From the NCBI RefSeq assembly GCF_964656455.1, contig NC_135719.1, forward strand, positions 72,466,283-72,530,282: a DNA stretch of 64,000 bases, read 5' to 3'. This stretch comes from Halichoerus grypus. Lineage: Eukaryota > Chordata > Mammalia > Carnivora > Phocidae. The position numbers and the translations under genes are program-made. This document shows positions 22,141 to 33,110 of the stretch, piece after piece. The notes below the pieces were generated by a model, which was not told the DNA's origin, ran no database searches, and saw only the letters and a program-made list of their open reading frames with translations. The number at the start of each line of letters is the position of its first letter. Position 1 is the first letter of the stretch.

Positions 22141-22689
22141 CCATATTGAGCAATTCGATAAACAGCCGAAGTCAAGTCTAGTGTTACAAGATATCACCAA
22201 TGGGTATATGATGGCCAGTAGCACTGAGGATGATTAAGAAGTATTTTCCTCTCACATATGAGTAAACCCTCTATCGAAGAGGTTAGGAGCTAGTAAAACT
22301 GAAAGTCTACTTCCAGATGGAGAAAGCTATTGAGTGTATCTTCCACTTTATTTTTCAGGAGATAGTGAGACCTATCAAAAACAACCCAAACACTTACCTC
22401 CCATCCCTCCTTGTTTTTGCCTTAGAATGGGTTTGTCAATACATGATTTTAATTGCATTGTTAAAATCTGCATCGTCTCTTTTCCCGTAACTGCCTCCAT
22501 CTGGCGCTTTGGCTGGCTCCCTGGGAAAGACAACTGGACACCTCATGGAAAAGTCACACAAGCTCAGAAACAATTCTGCTTAGAGATACTGAACCAGAGC
22601 TCAAACCCAATTGGCTCTGGATAATCTCTGTCATTGTCAAATAAGCAGTTCATAGAGGGGTTTGTATATTTCCAAGTAGGATTGTAAAT
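22141..22689. other. Unannotated single-copy stretch
   Basis: A 96-codon plus-strand frame at 22334-22624 has no recognised domain. No repeat identified. Confidence 0.4.
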
Positions 22690-22840
22690 GTGCAAAGTTT
22701 ATAGAATGTTGGATCTGGGAGGAATCTTATAGATTCTCAATCCAATTCAACTCCACATTCTATGGGGAGGAAATAGAAATACAGAAAGTCACAAAGCTAG
22801 ATGTATTCAGGATGGAAACTAGAACCCTGATTCCTGGCTT
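22690..22840 (-). repeat. MIR-like ancient SINE fragment
   Basis: ATGTTGGATCTGGGAGGAATCTTATAGATTC...GGGGAGGAAATAGAAATACAG...GTCACAAAGCTAG resembles the ancient SINE tail also seen near 2.95 and 47.1 kb. Confidence 0.5.
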
Positions 22841-25329
22841 CCAGAGGAGCAAAGTTGGCTCTAAGAATAGACTTGTTACCCTGAGCCCTTGAGCTAATAA
22901 ACAGAGGAGCTACTTCACTATGTAAAGGTCACTGAAAAGAGTTTTTTTGATGACTTGTTACTGCAGACACATTCCTGCAGCACCTACAGTGTTGAAGGCA
23001 GAGGTAGGACAAGAAGCAGATAAATCATGAGGGATGGGGAAATCTTGGTAGGGGACAGCCATGCCACACACGCTGACGTGCGGATTGAGTAATCAATACG
23101 TAAGACTAAATTCCAGTTCCTGACTTCTAAAGTGCCCCAGTGGCTTTAACTGAATGGCATTCTAGCCACATGGTCATTTGCCCTGCTCCTAAATTCAGGA
23201 GAGCAGGTCTTACCATTAATTTTTCCAGCACTGTGAAAAAGTAAGGCAGGGCAGAGAAAAGAACGGGTCATTTGGCCTGTTTAAAAGCCATAGAAAGATC
23301 TCAAATCTTAGCACTAACCCATTTGCCAGTATTACAGGTGGCATTTGACATGAATTAATCCATTTCTGTGAGTCACTGATTTCCCTAAGTCCAGCCACAC
23401 CTCCTGCCAGGCTTAATTTGACTCCTGTCAATCCATCACCAGGAGTCAAGGTAAGCAGGTATAGTGAGATTTTTTTAACTATGCCAATACCAAGAACTCT
23501 TCCAATATTAAAACCTCAGGCAGCAAACATGCCTTTCTAGTTCCCCTTTGAAACAGTTTCTAAATGCATTATTAATCTGTCCAATTCTGATTTTCTGTCA
23601 TACTTTCTGTTTCTATAAGTACACAAGCATGTGTCCTAATTAAGTTCTTATGTGGCTTGTGTCAAGTCTATGACTTTTGGTGGCTGCTAAAATGTTCTGT
23701 GGTTTTGTCTTTTATTTCAGGAAATACTTTTCCAAGTTATCCTCTCTGTGGTTTATATTCCTGTAGGCGGGAAGCTCATTTTATTACCAGCTGCTGTTGC
23801 TCATTTTCCTCTTGACTGGAGGAAGATGGGTTGGGTCTCCAGTTGTGAGATATGAAAGAGGAAGGCAACTACTCTCTACAAAAACAGCTATAAAAAGGAC
23901 AAACAACACCAACATGGTATCAGTTATCAACTTCCCAATGGATTGTCACTGATAGTTGCCACTGATAGTTGGGGGTACATCAACTAGCTCATCTAGAAAG
24001 AAATGAGTAGAGAGCAGCCTTCAGTTACAGGCTGTGGAGCCTCAAAGGAGTGGCCAAGATGTCAGGCCAGTTTTTTAAAGTTTCTAAATAGATTTCAGTC
24101 TATTTTATTTAATCTTCACACATACAGATTATTAACTTGGAGTAGCTAAACTCTAAGACTGTGACAGCAGAGATAAAGTTGTGTTCACTATCCTATTCTA
24201 GGCTTTGCCCAGTCCCCTATAAAGTAGACATGAAAAAAAAGGGCGGGGGGGAGGAGTGGCAGTTAATGAAATAATGAATTATTGAATATTTATCACTAAA
24301 GAACTCAAGCTTTTCCAAACTCATTTCTCCATTTCTGCTTCTGCCTAGCATTGGCACCTCTTGATGCTTTTCTAAAAGCTTGTCAATTACTAGTGGCCAG
24401 AGGGAATCCATTCATATCAAGTCTAAGCCTCTTAAGTCTCTACCTATTCATGTCTTTGATCAACGATTGACAGAAGCTGTAGCTTTCACCAGTTTTGGCT
24501 CCCCTGCTAGAGTTATGTCAGCCTTCCTTCTTTTACATCCTTGTGTTTGGTGGCCAAGGGTACACAGCACATTGAATGCGCTGCTGGGTGTGCTGAGCTC
24601 TCAGGCCATTAAAGTGATGGCACAAATAATAGTGTAGTGGGAGGGCAGGGTACTGGAAGGGAGAACAAATCGTTATGGGAATAATAGGACCAAAGGAATT
24701 TCCCTGTTCAGGATCCTAAGTCCCCATTGAGTGATGAGGGTCTTTCATAAAGAACCCTAACCATACCCGGATGAAGCCACTCATTTACTGAAAAGTAAAC
24801 TGGGCAGTGAGATTTCTACCCAAATTAGACCTTGGGAAGTGGAGAATTAAAATACGGTTTGTAACTCAGATCTTCCTCCCTTTATCTCTGTAACACAGCC
24901 CCTCAAATAAATTGAGGTTTGGTAACAGAAGCAAGAGCATTCTGCTCTGTAATTTCTACCAGTAGGGTGACCAGCCTTCTTGGTGTGCCCAGGACTATCC
25001 TGGTTTTAGAGCTGAAAGTCCTGCTTCCCAGAAACCCCTTAGCCCCATGCAAACCAGGAAGGTTAGGCGCCCTAAGGGAGAGAAAGAGGGTGTGCATACC
25101 TTTTAGCAACACTGTTCTCACTAGCAAGAAAATATAGCACCTTTGCAGCTGGATTCAGCCCACAATTCTGGGTAGTTCAGTATCATGTTGTCCAGCAGGG
25201 CCACAGAAGGTAATGAGCATGAGAATCTGTGTCTGGGAGGTGGGGGCACAGCACCTTCCTTTTCAAGATCTCCAGGTGTCTGGCATGGCCTCCCACTGAG
25301 ACTCATTCTTGTGAGGGAAGGCGAGGCAG
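22841..25329. other. Unannotated single-copy stretch
   Basis: About 2.5 kb without a repeat I recognise. A pyrimidine tract with AG (TTTTGTCTTTTATTTCAG) near 23704-23721 resembles a splice acceptor, but no open exon follows. A short direct repeat CACTGATAGTTG occurs near 23947 and 23958. Confidence 0.4.
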
Positions 25330-25470
25330 ACATAAGGTTCCCTTTCCCCCCATTTTGTAGATGGAGAAATGGCAATGGGGAGATAGTGCAGCTGGCTTGA
25401 GATTTCCCAGGTGGTAGCAGAGCCCACATGTGAAACACAGTTCTGAATGCTAAATCATGCTGCCTCCTAA
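25330..25470 (-). repeat. MIR fragment, reverse orientation
   Basis: CCCCATTTTGTAGATGGAGAAATGG and CCCAGGTGGTAGCAGAGCCCACATG fit antisense MIR. Confidence 0.65.
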
Positions 25471-25497
25471 TAAGCACCCTGATGTGGCATGGATTCT

Positions 25498-26010
25498 TTT
25501 TTTTTTTAATTCAATTTAGTTAACGTATACTGTATTATTAGTTTCAGGGTAGAATGTAGTGATTCATCAGTTGCATATAACACCAGTGCTCATTACATCA
25601 AGTGCTCCTTAATGCCCATAACCCAGTTACCCCTTTCCCCCACTCCCCCAACAACCCTGTTTGTTTCCTAGAATTAAGCATCTCTTATGACTTGCCTCCC
25701 TCTCTATTTTCATCTGATTTTATTTTTCCTTCCCTTCCCCTATGTTCATCTGTTTTGTTTCTTAAATTCCACATATGAGTGAAACCATATGGTATTTGTC
25801 TTTCTCTGATGGACTTATTTCGCTTAGCATGATACCCTCTAGTTCCCTCTAAGTTGTTGCAAATGGCAAGATCCCATTCTTTTTGATGGCTGAGTAATAT
25901 TCCACCATATATATTACATCTTCTTTGTCCATTCATCTATCAGTGGACTTCTGGGCTCTTTCCATAGTTTGGCTATTGTGGACATTGCTGCTATGAACAT
26001 TGGGGTGCAT
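25498..26010 (-). mobile_element. Carnivore L1, antisense, 5'-truncated
   Basis: Starts with a T run and TAATTCAATTTAGTTAACG, includes CACATATGAGTGAAACCATATGG, GATGGCTGAGTAATATTCC and CTATTGTGGACATTGCTGC, and stops at GGGGTGCATG. The flanks GCATGGATTCTTTT (from about 25488) and GCATGAATTTTTA (from about 26007) may be a decayed duplication. Confidence 0.92.
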
Positions 26011-27375
26011 GAATTTTTAATGCCTAGAAAAACCTATCTGACTGGATTTAGGAATGAAGTAAGGCAGAATGTCCCACCTCAACCTCCTCAGTTTCCAGTC
26101 TGGAGAAGAAGCATTTGCCTCTGGAGGCAGAACATGTAGCCCCCACCCTAATTTGCCTAAAACGAGCTCTGACTTAAGTTTTAAGCCATACATTGGCACA
26201 CTGTATGAGCTGGTCATTATCCTACCATCAGCCTGAGGCCTTAAAGCTATAGATTGTATTACAGAAGCAGAGGCTTCTGACAGCTGATGACTGGGGGAGG
26301 TATGAACCTCAGTGCCACATGCATGTCTACCTACTTGTGCACCTACCCAGAGTCTGAACCCCAGATGCACCAGAACCACAGATCCAGGGACCGGTGCCCT
26401 TCATCCCTCCAAGCCTGAGATGGCTTCCCCACTGGGCCCCACACTGGGGTCCCGCCAGCCAAGCTGTGTGGGGTAAGCATGAGCCTCTCAGATGGTTTCC
26501 CTCAGAACCATGGGGTGGCCCATAGACTGTTTTGCCTTCATTTTCCTCTGGCAAATTTATCCTCCCTTTATCATGTTTTCAAGAAAATGAGGCTGAGGAG
26601 GGCACAGTGTGCTTCCCCAGAGGTTAAGCAGAGGTTTTCCACCTCTGGAATTCACTTCCAGAAGAAAGTGGTGGCTTCCAGCACCCAGTGCCCAGCAAAA
26701 ATACCTGTACACAAAGTCTAAGTTGATAGCCATGTTGATCCTTGGGAGGCTTGAAGGGGGAAGCAGCCAACCACAGGGTGGGAGTGTGGCTTCCCTATGA
26801 AGGCAGCCTATGCTCAATGAGTGGATTAAACATTGTTTTACAGCTTACAGTATATAGAACCACAGAACCTTGTACTATGAGCTGAATGGAAAAAATTGGA
26901 AATTAGAACTAAAATAACTAGACAATGTATTTCCTCAAGGAGCTTTGAGTCCAGCATTGGGAAAATCAAGGAATAAGCACAGAAAGGATTTGAAAACAAT
27001 GGAAGTAATGTAGGTTGAATTTGAGGGTTGTGATGTCAAACAATACAGGACAAAAATGACAAATTGATCTCAGCCCCAAGTCTAGGCTGCCTGGTTTCTT
27101 GGGCTCCCAGGGAACTCAGACCAAACTGGGAAGTACTGTGGGTCCCTCTGAATATTATGGCTTGGCCAGATTTCTCAGGTTTCAAGCTACTTTTCCCAAG
27201 GGACATTTGAAACTAAGAGGAGGCTAGGATTCTCTATTATCCTGCCCTGGACACAGAAGAGAACTTCTTTTGAGAGAAGAACCTATTCCTTTCTCCTTAC
27301 CCACACGGACAAATTGGAATATGGTCATTTTACTTCCCACACAACTCTCAGTCATGTGCCCACTTCATCTGCTTG
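26011..27375. other. Unannotated stretch
   Basis: Single-copy-looking DNA with frames of up to 120 codons at 26.0-26.4 kb and no recognised domain. A weak antisense L2-like segment (TTCCTCAAGGAGCTTTGAG) lies near 26931-26990. Confidence 0.35.
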
Positions 27376-27460
27376 ACACGTGTGTGTGTGTGTGTGTGTG
27401 TGCGCGTGTGTGTGCGTGTGTGTGTGTGTGTGTGTGTGCGCGTGTGTGTGCGTGCACACA
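27376..27460. repeat. 85-bp alternating purine-pyrimidine (TG/CG) tract
   Basis: From ACACGTGTG to CGTGCACACA the sequence alternates purine and pyrimidine without a break for 85 bp, with GCGCG interruptions inside the TG array. Frames reading Cys/Val or His/Thr here are artefacts. Confidence 0.97.
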
Positions 27461-27768
27461 GCACGCACCCTGTGCCAGCATCTCTGCTGTGCTGGGCATA
27501 GAGATGAAAAGACTCAATTCCTGCTTCTCCTGAAGTTTTACCACCAATTCGTCTGCCCTCAGGGTTTCCCTGGCCCCAGATCCTAAGACCTTAAAGCTTA
27601 CTGAGCTGGAAGGTAAAGTGAGGGTAAGGAGGGAGAGGGTGTCCAAGCTATTGCCAAGCTCAGCCTTCTTACTAATGAATATGTGGACATCCCTGTAGGG
27701 ACAAAAGCTCAGTTGTAACATAAAATGAGAGGCCTGTGATGTTTGATATAGTAAGAAATACATGTTTG
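27461..27768. other. Unannotated single-copy stretch
   Basis: No recognised repeat. It ends with AATACATGTTTG at 27757-27768, the probable left copy of a target-site duplication. Confidence 0.4.
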
Positions 27769-28340
27769 CTACTGGGTATTTACCCCAAAGATACAAATGT
27801 AGTGATCCGAAGGGGCACATGCACACCAATGTTTATAGCAGCAATGTCCACAATAGCCAAACTGTGGAAAGAACCAAGATGTCCATCAACAGATGAATGG
27901 ATAAAGAAGATGTGGTGTATTTATATACAATGAAATATTATGCAGCCATCAAAAAATGAAATCTTGCCATTTACAACGACAGAGAAAGACAAGTCTCATA
28001 TGATCTCACTAATATGAGGAATTTGAGAAACAAGACAGAGGATCATAGGGGAAGGGAGGGAAAAAATGAAACAAGACGAAACCAGAGAGGGAGACAAACC
28101 ATAAGAGACTCTTAATCTCAGGAAACAAACTGAGGGTCGCTGGAGTGGAGGGGGGTGGGAGGGATGGAGTGGCTGGGTGATGGACATTAGGGAGGGTAAG
28201 TACTATGGTGAATTGTGTAAGACTGATGAATCACAGACTTATAGCCCTGAAACAAATAATACATTAGATGTTAATAAAAAATTAAAATAAAATAAAATTA
28301 ATAAATAAAGTCTTCTAATTGAACTCTGTGGCAGGAAAAA
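27769..28340 (+). mobile_element. Carnivore L1 3' end with possible short 3' transduction
   Basis: Begins inside ORF2 (the frame reads [11 protein letters not shown], then MSTIAKLWKEP, a typical L1 ORF2 C-terminus), passes through the 3'UTR to ATACATTAGATGTTAATAAA, then an AATAAA-rich stretch. The last AATAAA at 28304-28309 is followed by 26 bases of non-L1 sequence (28310-28335) and an A run. The flanks AATACATGTTTG (27757-27768) and AATATGTGTTTG (28343-28354) resemble a target-site duplication with two transitions. That makes the terminal 26 bases part of the inserted unit. Confidence 0.85.
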
Positions 28341-28404
28341 AAAATATGTGTTTGACCTTCATCTCTGGGTCCTGGTACATAGCTCCTAAAACCCTTATAA
28401 TTTC

Positions 28405-29221
28405 TTTTTTTTTAAATTTTTTATTGTTATGTTAATCACCATACATTACATCATTAGTTTTTGATGTAGTGTTCCATGATTCATTGTTTGCATGTAACAC
28501 CCAGTGCTCCATGCAGAACGTGCCCTCTTTAATACCCATCACCAGGCTAACCCATCCTCCCACTCCCCTCCCCTCTAGAACCCTCAGTTTGTTTTTCAGA
28601 GTCCATCGTGTCTCATGGTTCATCTCCCCCTCCGATTTCCCCCCCTTCATTCTTCCCCTCCTGCTATCTTCTTTTTTTTTTTCTTAACATATATTGCATT
28701 ATTTGTATCAGAGGTACAGATCTGTGATTCAACAGTCTTGCACAATTCACAGCGCTCACCATAGCACATACCCTCCCCAATGTCTATCACCCAGCCACCC
28801 CATCCCTCCCACCCCACACTCCAGCAACCCTCAGTTTGTTTCCTGAGATTAAGAATTCCTCATATCAGTGAGGTCATATGATACATGTCTTTCTCTGATT
28901 GACTTATTTCGCTCAACATAACACCCTACAGTTCCATCCATGTCATTGCAAATGGCAAGATTTCATTTTTTTGGTGGCTGCATAATATTCCATATATATA
29001 TACCACATCTTCTTTATCCATTCATCTGTTGATGGACATCTTGGCTCTTTCCACAGTTTGGCTATTGTGGACATTGCTGCTATAAACATCGGGGTGCACG
29101 TACCCCTTCGGATCCCTACATTTGTATCTTTGGGGTAAATACCCAGTAGTGCAATTGCTGGATCGTATGGTAGCTCTATTTTCAACTTTTTGAGGAACCT
29201 CCATACTGTTTTCCAGAGTGT
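28405..29221 (-). mobile_element. Carnivore L1, antisense, 5'-truncated, young
   Basis: Flanked by a perfect 17-bp target-site duplication AAAACCCTTATAATTTC (28388-28404 and 29222-29238). From left to right: T-rich tail, 3'UTR module B (TTAATCACCATACATTACATC to about 28670), a T run, 3'UTR module A (about 28684-28852), then ORF2 C-terminus. The minus frame at 28943-29185 reads [14 protein letters not shown]...STIAKLWKEPRCPS and ...YYAATKKMKSCHLQ, nearly intact. Confidence 0.97.
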
Positions 29222-29332
29222 AAAACCCTTATAATTTCCTGAGAGATGAGGGTAAGGGGAGCATCAGTTGTTATCTATAATAAATCTCTTTCAAATATAC
29301 TCACATTCATGCTAATGAGGTAACTTTCTTTG

Positions 29333-29974
29333 TGGGGCTGCTCACCAGAGGAACCAAACAAATGTGTGATTAGAGGTTTGGGATTTTCACATATATATTC
29401 CCGCCCACCCCTGACCTCCAGGGAAGAGAGAGGGACTGGGAATTGAGTTAATCACCAATGGCCAATGATTTCATCAATTGTGCCTATGTAATGGAAGCTC
29501 CACAAAAATCCTAAACGAAAGGGTTTAGAGAACTTCCAGGCTGGCGAGTGCATCCATGTGCCAGGAGCGTGGCACACCCCAAACTCCACAGAGACAGAAG
29601 TTCCTGTGCTCAGGACCCTTCCAGACCTTGCCCTATATACCTCTTCATCTGGCTGTTCATTCGCATCCTTTATAATAAACAGGTAATAGTAAGTCCAGTG
29701 TTTCCCTTGGTTTGTGAGCCATAATAGCAAATGATCGAACCTGAGGAGGAGGAGGGTATGGGAACACCCAATTTGTAGCCAAGTCGGACAAGTGGGGTGA
29801 CCATTACTTGCAGTTGGCATCTGAAATGGGGGGGCAATGTTGTGAGACTGAGCCCTTCACCTGTGGAGTCTGCACTAATTCCACGTAGGTAGTGTCAAAA
29901 TTGAATTATATCATAGGACACCCGGTTAATGTTCAAAGAGAAGCAGAGAATTGCTTGGTGTGGAAAACCCTCAC
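29333..29974 (+). mobile_element. ERVL-type LTR with adjoining primer-binding-site-like sequence
   Basis: I recognise a known mammalian LTR pattern: TTGAGTTAATCACCAATGGCCAATGATTTCATC, CTTCATCTGGCTGTTCATTC, a polyadenylation signal AATAAA near 29673, GAACCTGAGGAGG and a terminal GAATTGCTTGGTGTGG...CCTCACA. Just after it, TTGGTATCAGAAGC (about 29976-29989) looks like a tRNA-Leu primer-binding site, as in ERVL elements. This suggests a 5'LTR whose internal region has been lost or has diverged. The exact subfamily and left edge are uncertain. It encodes no protein. Confidence 0.7.
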
Positions 29975-29989
29975 ATTTGGTATCAGAAG

Positions 29990-30659
29990 CATTATGAATT
30001 GGGCCAGAATTCCATCCATGATTCTGTCATTTGCTTCCCCAGGGAAGATTTTTCAATCTGGTATATATATAAACTGGGTATTATAGCCCAGTTTAGCCAA
30101 TAAACATTTGAGTTCTGATACTGTCTTCTGGCGCAGGTGAGCTCTTTGTACTTGGCAATGTTTATAATGATGGTGATGATCGCTGCCACCTTCCCAACGA
30201 AAGTCAACCCCTATCTACTGAATATATCTGCCCAATCCACCAGAACTCTATGCTATGGCAAACTATCGCCACCACCCCTGAAGACCACAGGGAAAGGAAT
30301 CCCTGCCTCGCAGCTCAGATTCCGGGCTTCCCTGTCCAGCCATAGACGAACTCTGTGATGCTGCCTGCCCAGGGTCCTCCGTGGGACCGTTGGGATTCTA
30401 GCCAACATGTCACACGTTCTCATGTGATGGCGTATTTCCATCAGAGCACTTATCCTAACTTTTTAATACACCTTTATCGGAGCAGGGCTAGATCTGTTTT
30501 TCTTCTTCATTGCATTACCAAGCAGAGTATCTCAAGATAAATACACTCATAACAGATACTTAATAAGTTGGTGTTGAATGAATGAAGGAATGAATGAACA
30601 CACAGAAGAATGAGTGATAGGTCAAATGAGCTTCTCCAGAGGCATTTCAGTAAGCGGGG
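29990..30659. other. Unannotated stretch after the LTR
   Basis: About 670 bp with no repeat or exon I recognise. I cannot match it to ERVL internal sequence. Confidence 0.35.
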
Positions 30660-31060
30660 TAGGAGTGATCCAGGAAAAATCCCAGCCGGCAGAGTTAGGT
30701 AAGCTCCGTTTAGCACAGAATGTGTGGCTTGGCAAATGTCGTTGATCAGAGAAAGAAAACATCTCAAACATGTGCTAGTGAGAAGCAGCAATGAACGTAT
30801 TTTTCTTCTAATAAAATCAGCCTCACCAGGGATCCTGCGGAGCCCCCAGCTTGTGTGATAAAGCCACAAAATAACTGCAAGAACAGCAGATGGGGTGGAC
30901 CTCGCCCCGCAGAAGCCCCAATCCAACCCACCAACCTAATTACAGCACATGCCGTACCCAGCACTATTCACTGTTTGTCACCCGAGGCATTGGCTGGATC
31001 AGTTTAGGGACATGAAAAACAAAGAGCATTTTTGCCAAAGCCCTTGAATTTCCAGGCCTT
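30660..31060. other. Single-copy block, possible conserved noncoding element
   Basis: No repeat signature. The composition is balanced, with motifs such as CCAACCTAATTACAGCACATGC (homeodomain-type TAATTA) and GCATTGGCTGGATC. Overlapping frames on the minus strand (30507-30926, 139 codons) have no recognised domain. The regulatory idea is inference only. Confidence 0.25.
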
Positions 31061-32149
31061 GTGGTTTCCATTCAGACCATTCGTAAAGGATTGCAGGCTT
31101 CCATTGCCTTTGTTGTTTCAATCTGTGGTGAGTCCAACAAAAAGAGAAACCTCGGGCCCTCGCCAGTGGAGGCTGGGGAAGGAATTCTGGGCCTGGGCCG
31201 GTGGGCAGGAGGGACAGGGGCCTCTACTAGAAACCCCGGGCTCCCATTGCAGCCTGGGTGGTCTCAGCCAGGGCCTCTGCAGCTCCTTCTTCCGCTTAGA
31301 GACCAGCAAAAAGGAAAGCGAGCTTCACCATGGAGACCCACTCCAAGGGAAGCTGTGCGGTTTAATGAACCTTTGGAAAATGTTTCACTTTTCACACCTG
31401 CAAATGGTCCTTGGGTATTTGTCTTAAGCCACAGGACTCCCTACATTTCTTCTCATACCAAATAAACGTGAATGTTAGGGTCTCAGGGTCTTTTCCCTCA
31501 GGCTCCTTTTTCCTTGGAATTTCTATCCTGCTTATCAGATAGAACTGAGGATGGAACCTCTTTGCTGGATCATTACTTTTCCCAGCATGTAAAAATAGAA
31601 GGTTTCTTCAAAAGCGGACTGAATTTAGGTCAATCATGGATAAATTTTGCAGCACCATCATGTAAAAGAGGAAGAAGGAAGCATTTCATCTGTGCTCCTG
31701 GCTGTTGCTTTCCCAGCAAGTGCTTTGGTTCACATTGGTGTATCCTTGAGGTCCTAGATTTCTTTCTTTCCCCTTGAGCCTGTTAGACTCATGCTGACCA
31801 CATCACCGAAGGATCTCTAGTTTCACAAATGTGGTCTGAGAGTCTCATTAAGAAGCAGATTTTGTGTTGGTTAACCAAATCTGAGATGAGTGTGGAATGG
31901 TTAAGTTAATGATGGGGAAGCTACATGATTCTATTTTTTGAAGAGCTTTAATTACATAGATGAATATTTATGTGTTAAGTAGGAAGGAAAAAAAATTGTA
32001 TCTATGGTATGGTATGATCTCAACCATATCCATAAGAGAAGGGAAAACATCGACACATTAGGATAAGATTATGAGTGATTTTCATTCTCTGTACTTTCCT
32101 GTATTTTTTAATTTTCCACAGTAAACGCGCATATTTTCCTTTATTAAAA
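31061..32149. other. Unannotated single-copy stretch
   Basis: Frames of 131 and 134 codons overlap at 31032-31465 in two plus-strand frames and lack recognised domains. The segment near 32030-32145 (TCTGTACTTTCCTGTATTTTTTAATTTTCC) resembles the tail of an old interspersed repeat I cannot name. Confidence 0.35.
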
Positions 32150-33110
32150 AATATTTTCCTGATTATAGAAAAAATGTATTCATTACTTTTTATACTTTAT
32201 TTCCTAAGGCAATATGATAATAGTGAGTCTCAAAGATAGTAGAATTTGTATTTAATATACTTGGAATGAGAATCTAAGCAGTCTTTAAACACAAAAATAT
32301 GTGAATAGAAATATAATAAATTTAGAAACATATTTAAATATATGAAATATATATATCCATATATATATTTAAACATATCTCACCACCTAAAACTCTTTTC
32401 CCGAAAGTAACCATTGTGAACAGTTCCGGCTGTAAACTTTTCTATAAATTTACATATGTATATGCTTTATATTTGCACATGTATGGGTTTGGAATTTTTT
32501 TTTTTCAAGACTTTTTTATTTATTTATTTGACAGAGAGAGAGACACAGGGAGAGAGGGAACACAAGCAGGGGGAGTGGGAGAGGGAGAAGCAGGCTTCCC
32601 GTGGAGCAGGGACCCCTATGTGGGGATGTGGGGCTCGATCCCAGGACCGTGGGATCATGACCTGAGCCAAAGGCAGACGCTTAACGACTGAGCCACCCAG
32701 GCACCCCTGGGTTTGGAATTTTTAACATTAATGGGATCCTGTCATATTGCCCTATAACTTTCTTTTTCTCAATATATCTTAGAAGTTCAATTTGTTTCTC
32801 TATGCAGAGATCTAACATTATTTTTAACCACCAGCAGAGATGTGCCATCATGTGTTCATTCATTCCCTTATTGATACATATTTGCCCTAGTTCCAAGTTC
32901 TTACTACTATATTCTTGAGCATAAGAACAGCTACATATTCAAGGATGTTCCCTACTGTACTACAATGAACATCTTCTACAATGAACTTCCTTTACATGTA
33001 GCTTTGTGCATACATGAAAGTATCTCTGAAAGGTTTCTGGAAATGAAAATCCTGGTTGCCTAATTGTCCTGCCAAAAAGATTGTATTAACTAAATCCCCG
33101 GTCAATAGCA
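32150..33110 (-). mobile_element. Old L1 (L1ME-like) 3' region, antisense, interrupted by CanSINE
   Basis: GATGTGCCATCATGTGTTCATTC, CCCTTATTGATACATATTTGCCCTAGTTCC, CAATGAACATCTTC, and GAAATGAAAATCCTGGTTGCC follow the antisense end of old L1. The CanSINE at 32500-32707 splits it. The left edge is uncertain. Confidence 0.6.
32500..32707 (-). mobile_element. CanSINE, antisense
   Basis: T run, CAAGACTTTTTTATTTATTTATTTG, GACAGAGAGAGAGACACAGGG, GCAGGGGGAGTGGGAGAGGG, a small internal duplication GTGGGGATGTGGGGCTCG, and GAGCCACCCAGGCACCCC. The target-site duplication TGGGTTTGGAATTTTT is perfect over 16 bp at 32484-32499 and 32708-32723. Confidence 0.96.

Noticed and set aside
21967..22237. Lys/Glu-rich and Ser/Phe-rich frames on opposite strands
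   Set aside because: Translation of the homopurine tract.
23700..23760. Splice-acceptor-like TTTTGTCTTTTATTTCAG
   Set aside because: No open exon or matching donor follows. Such motifs are frequent by chance in T-rich DNA.
27365..27829. 154-codon minus-strand frame
   Set aside because: Part of it is His/Thr repeat translated from the TG/CG tract, and the rest shows no domain.
28943..29185. 80-codon minus-strand frame with good coding appearance
   Set aside because: This is the C-terminus of L1 ORF2 in a 5'-truncated insertion.
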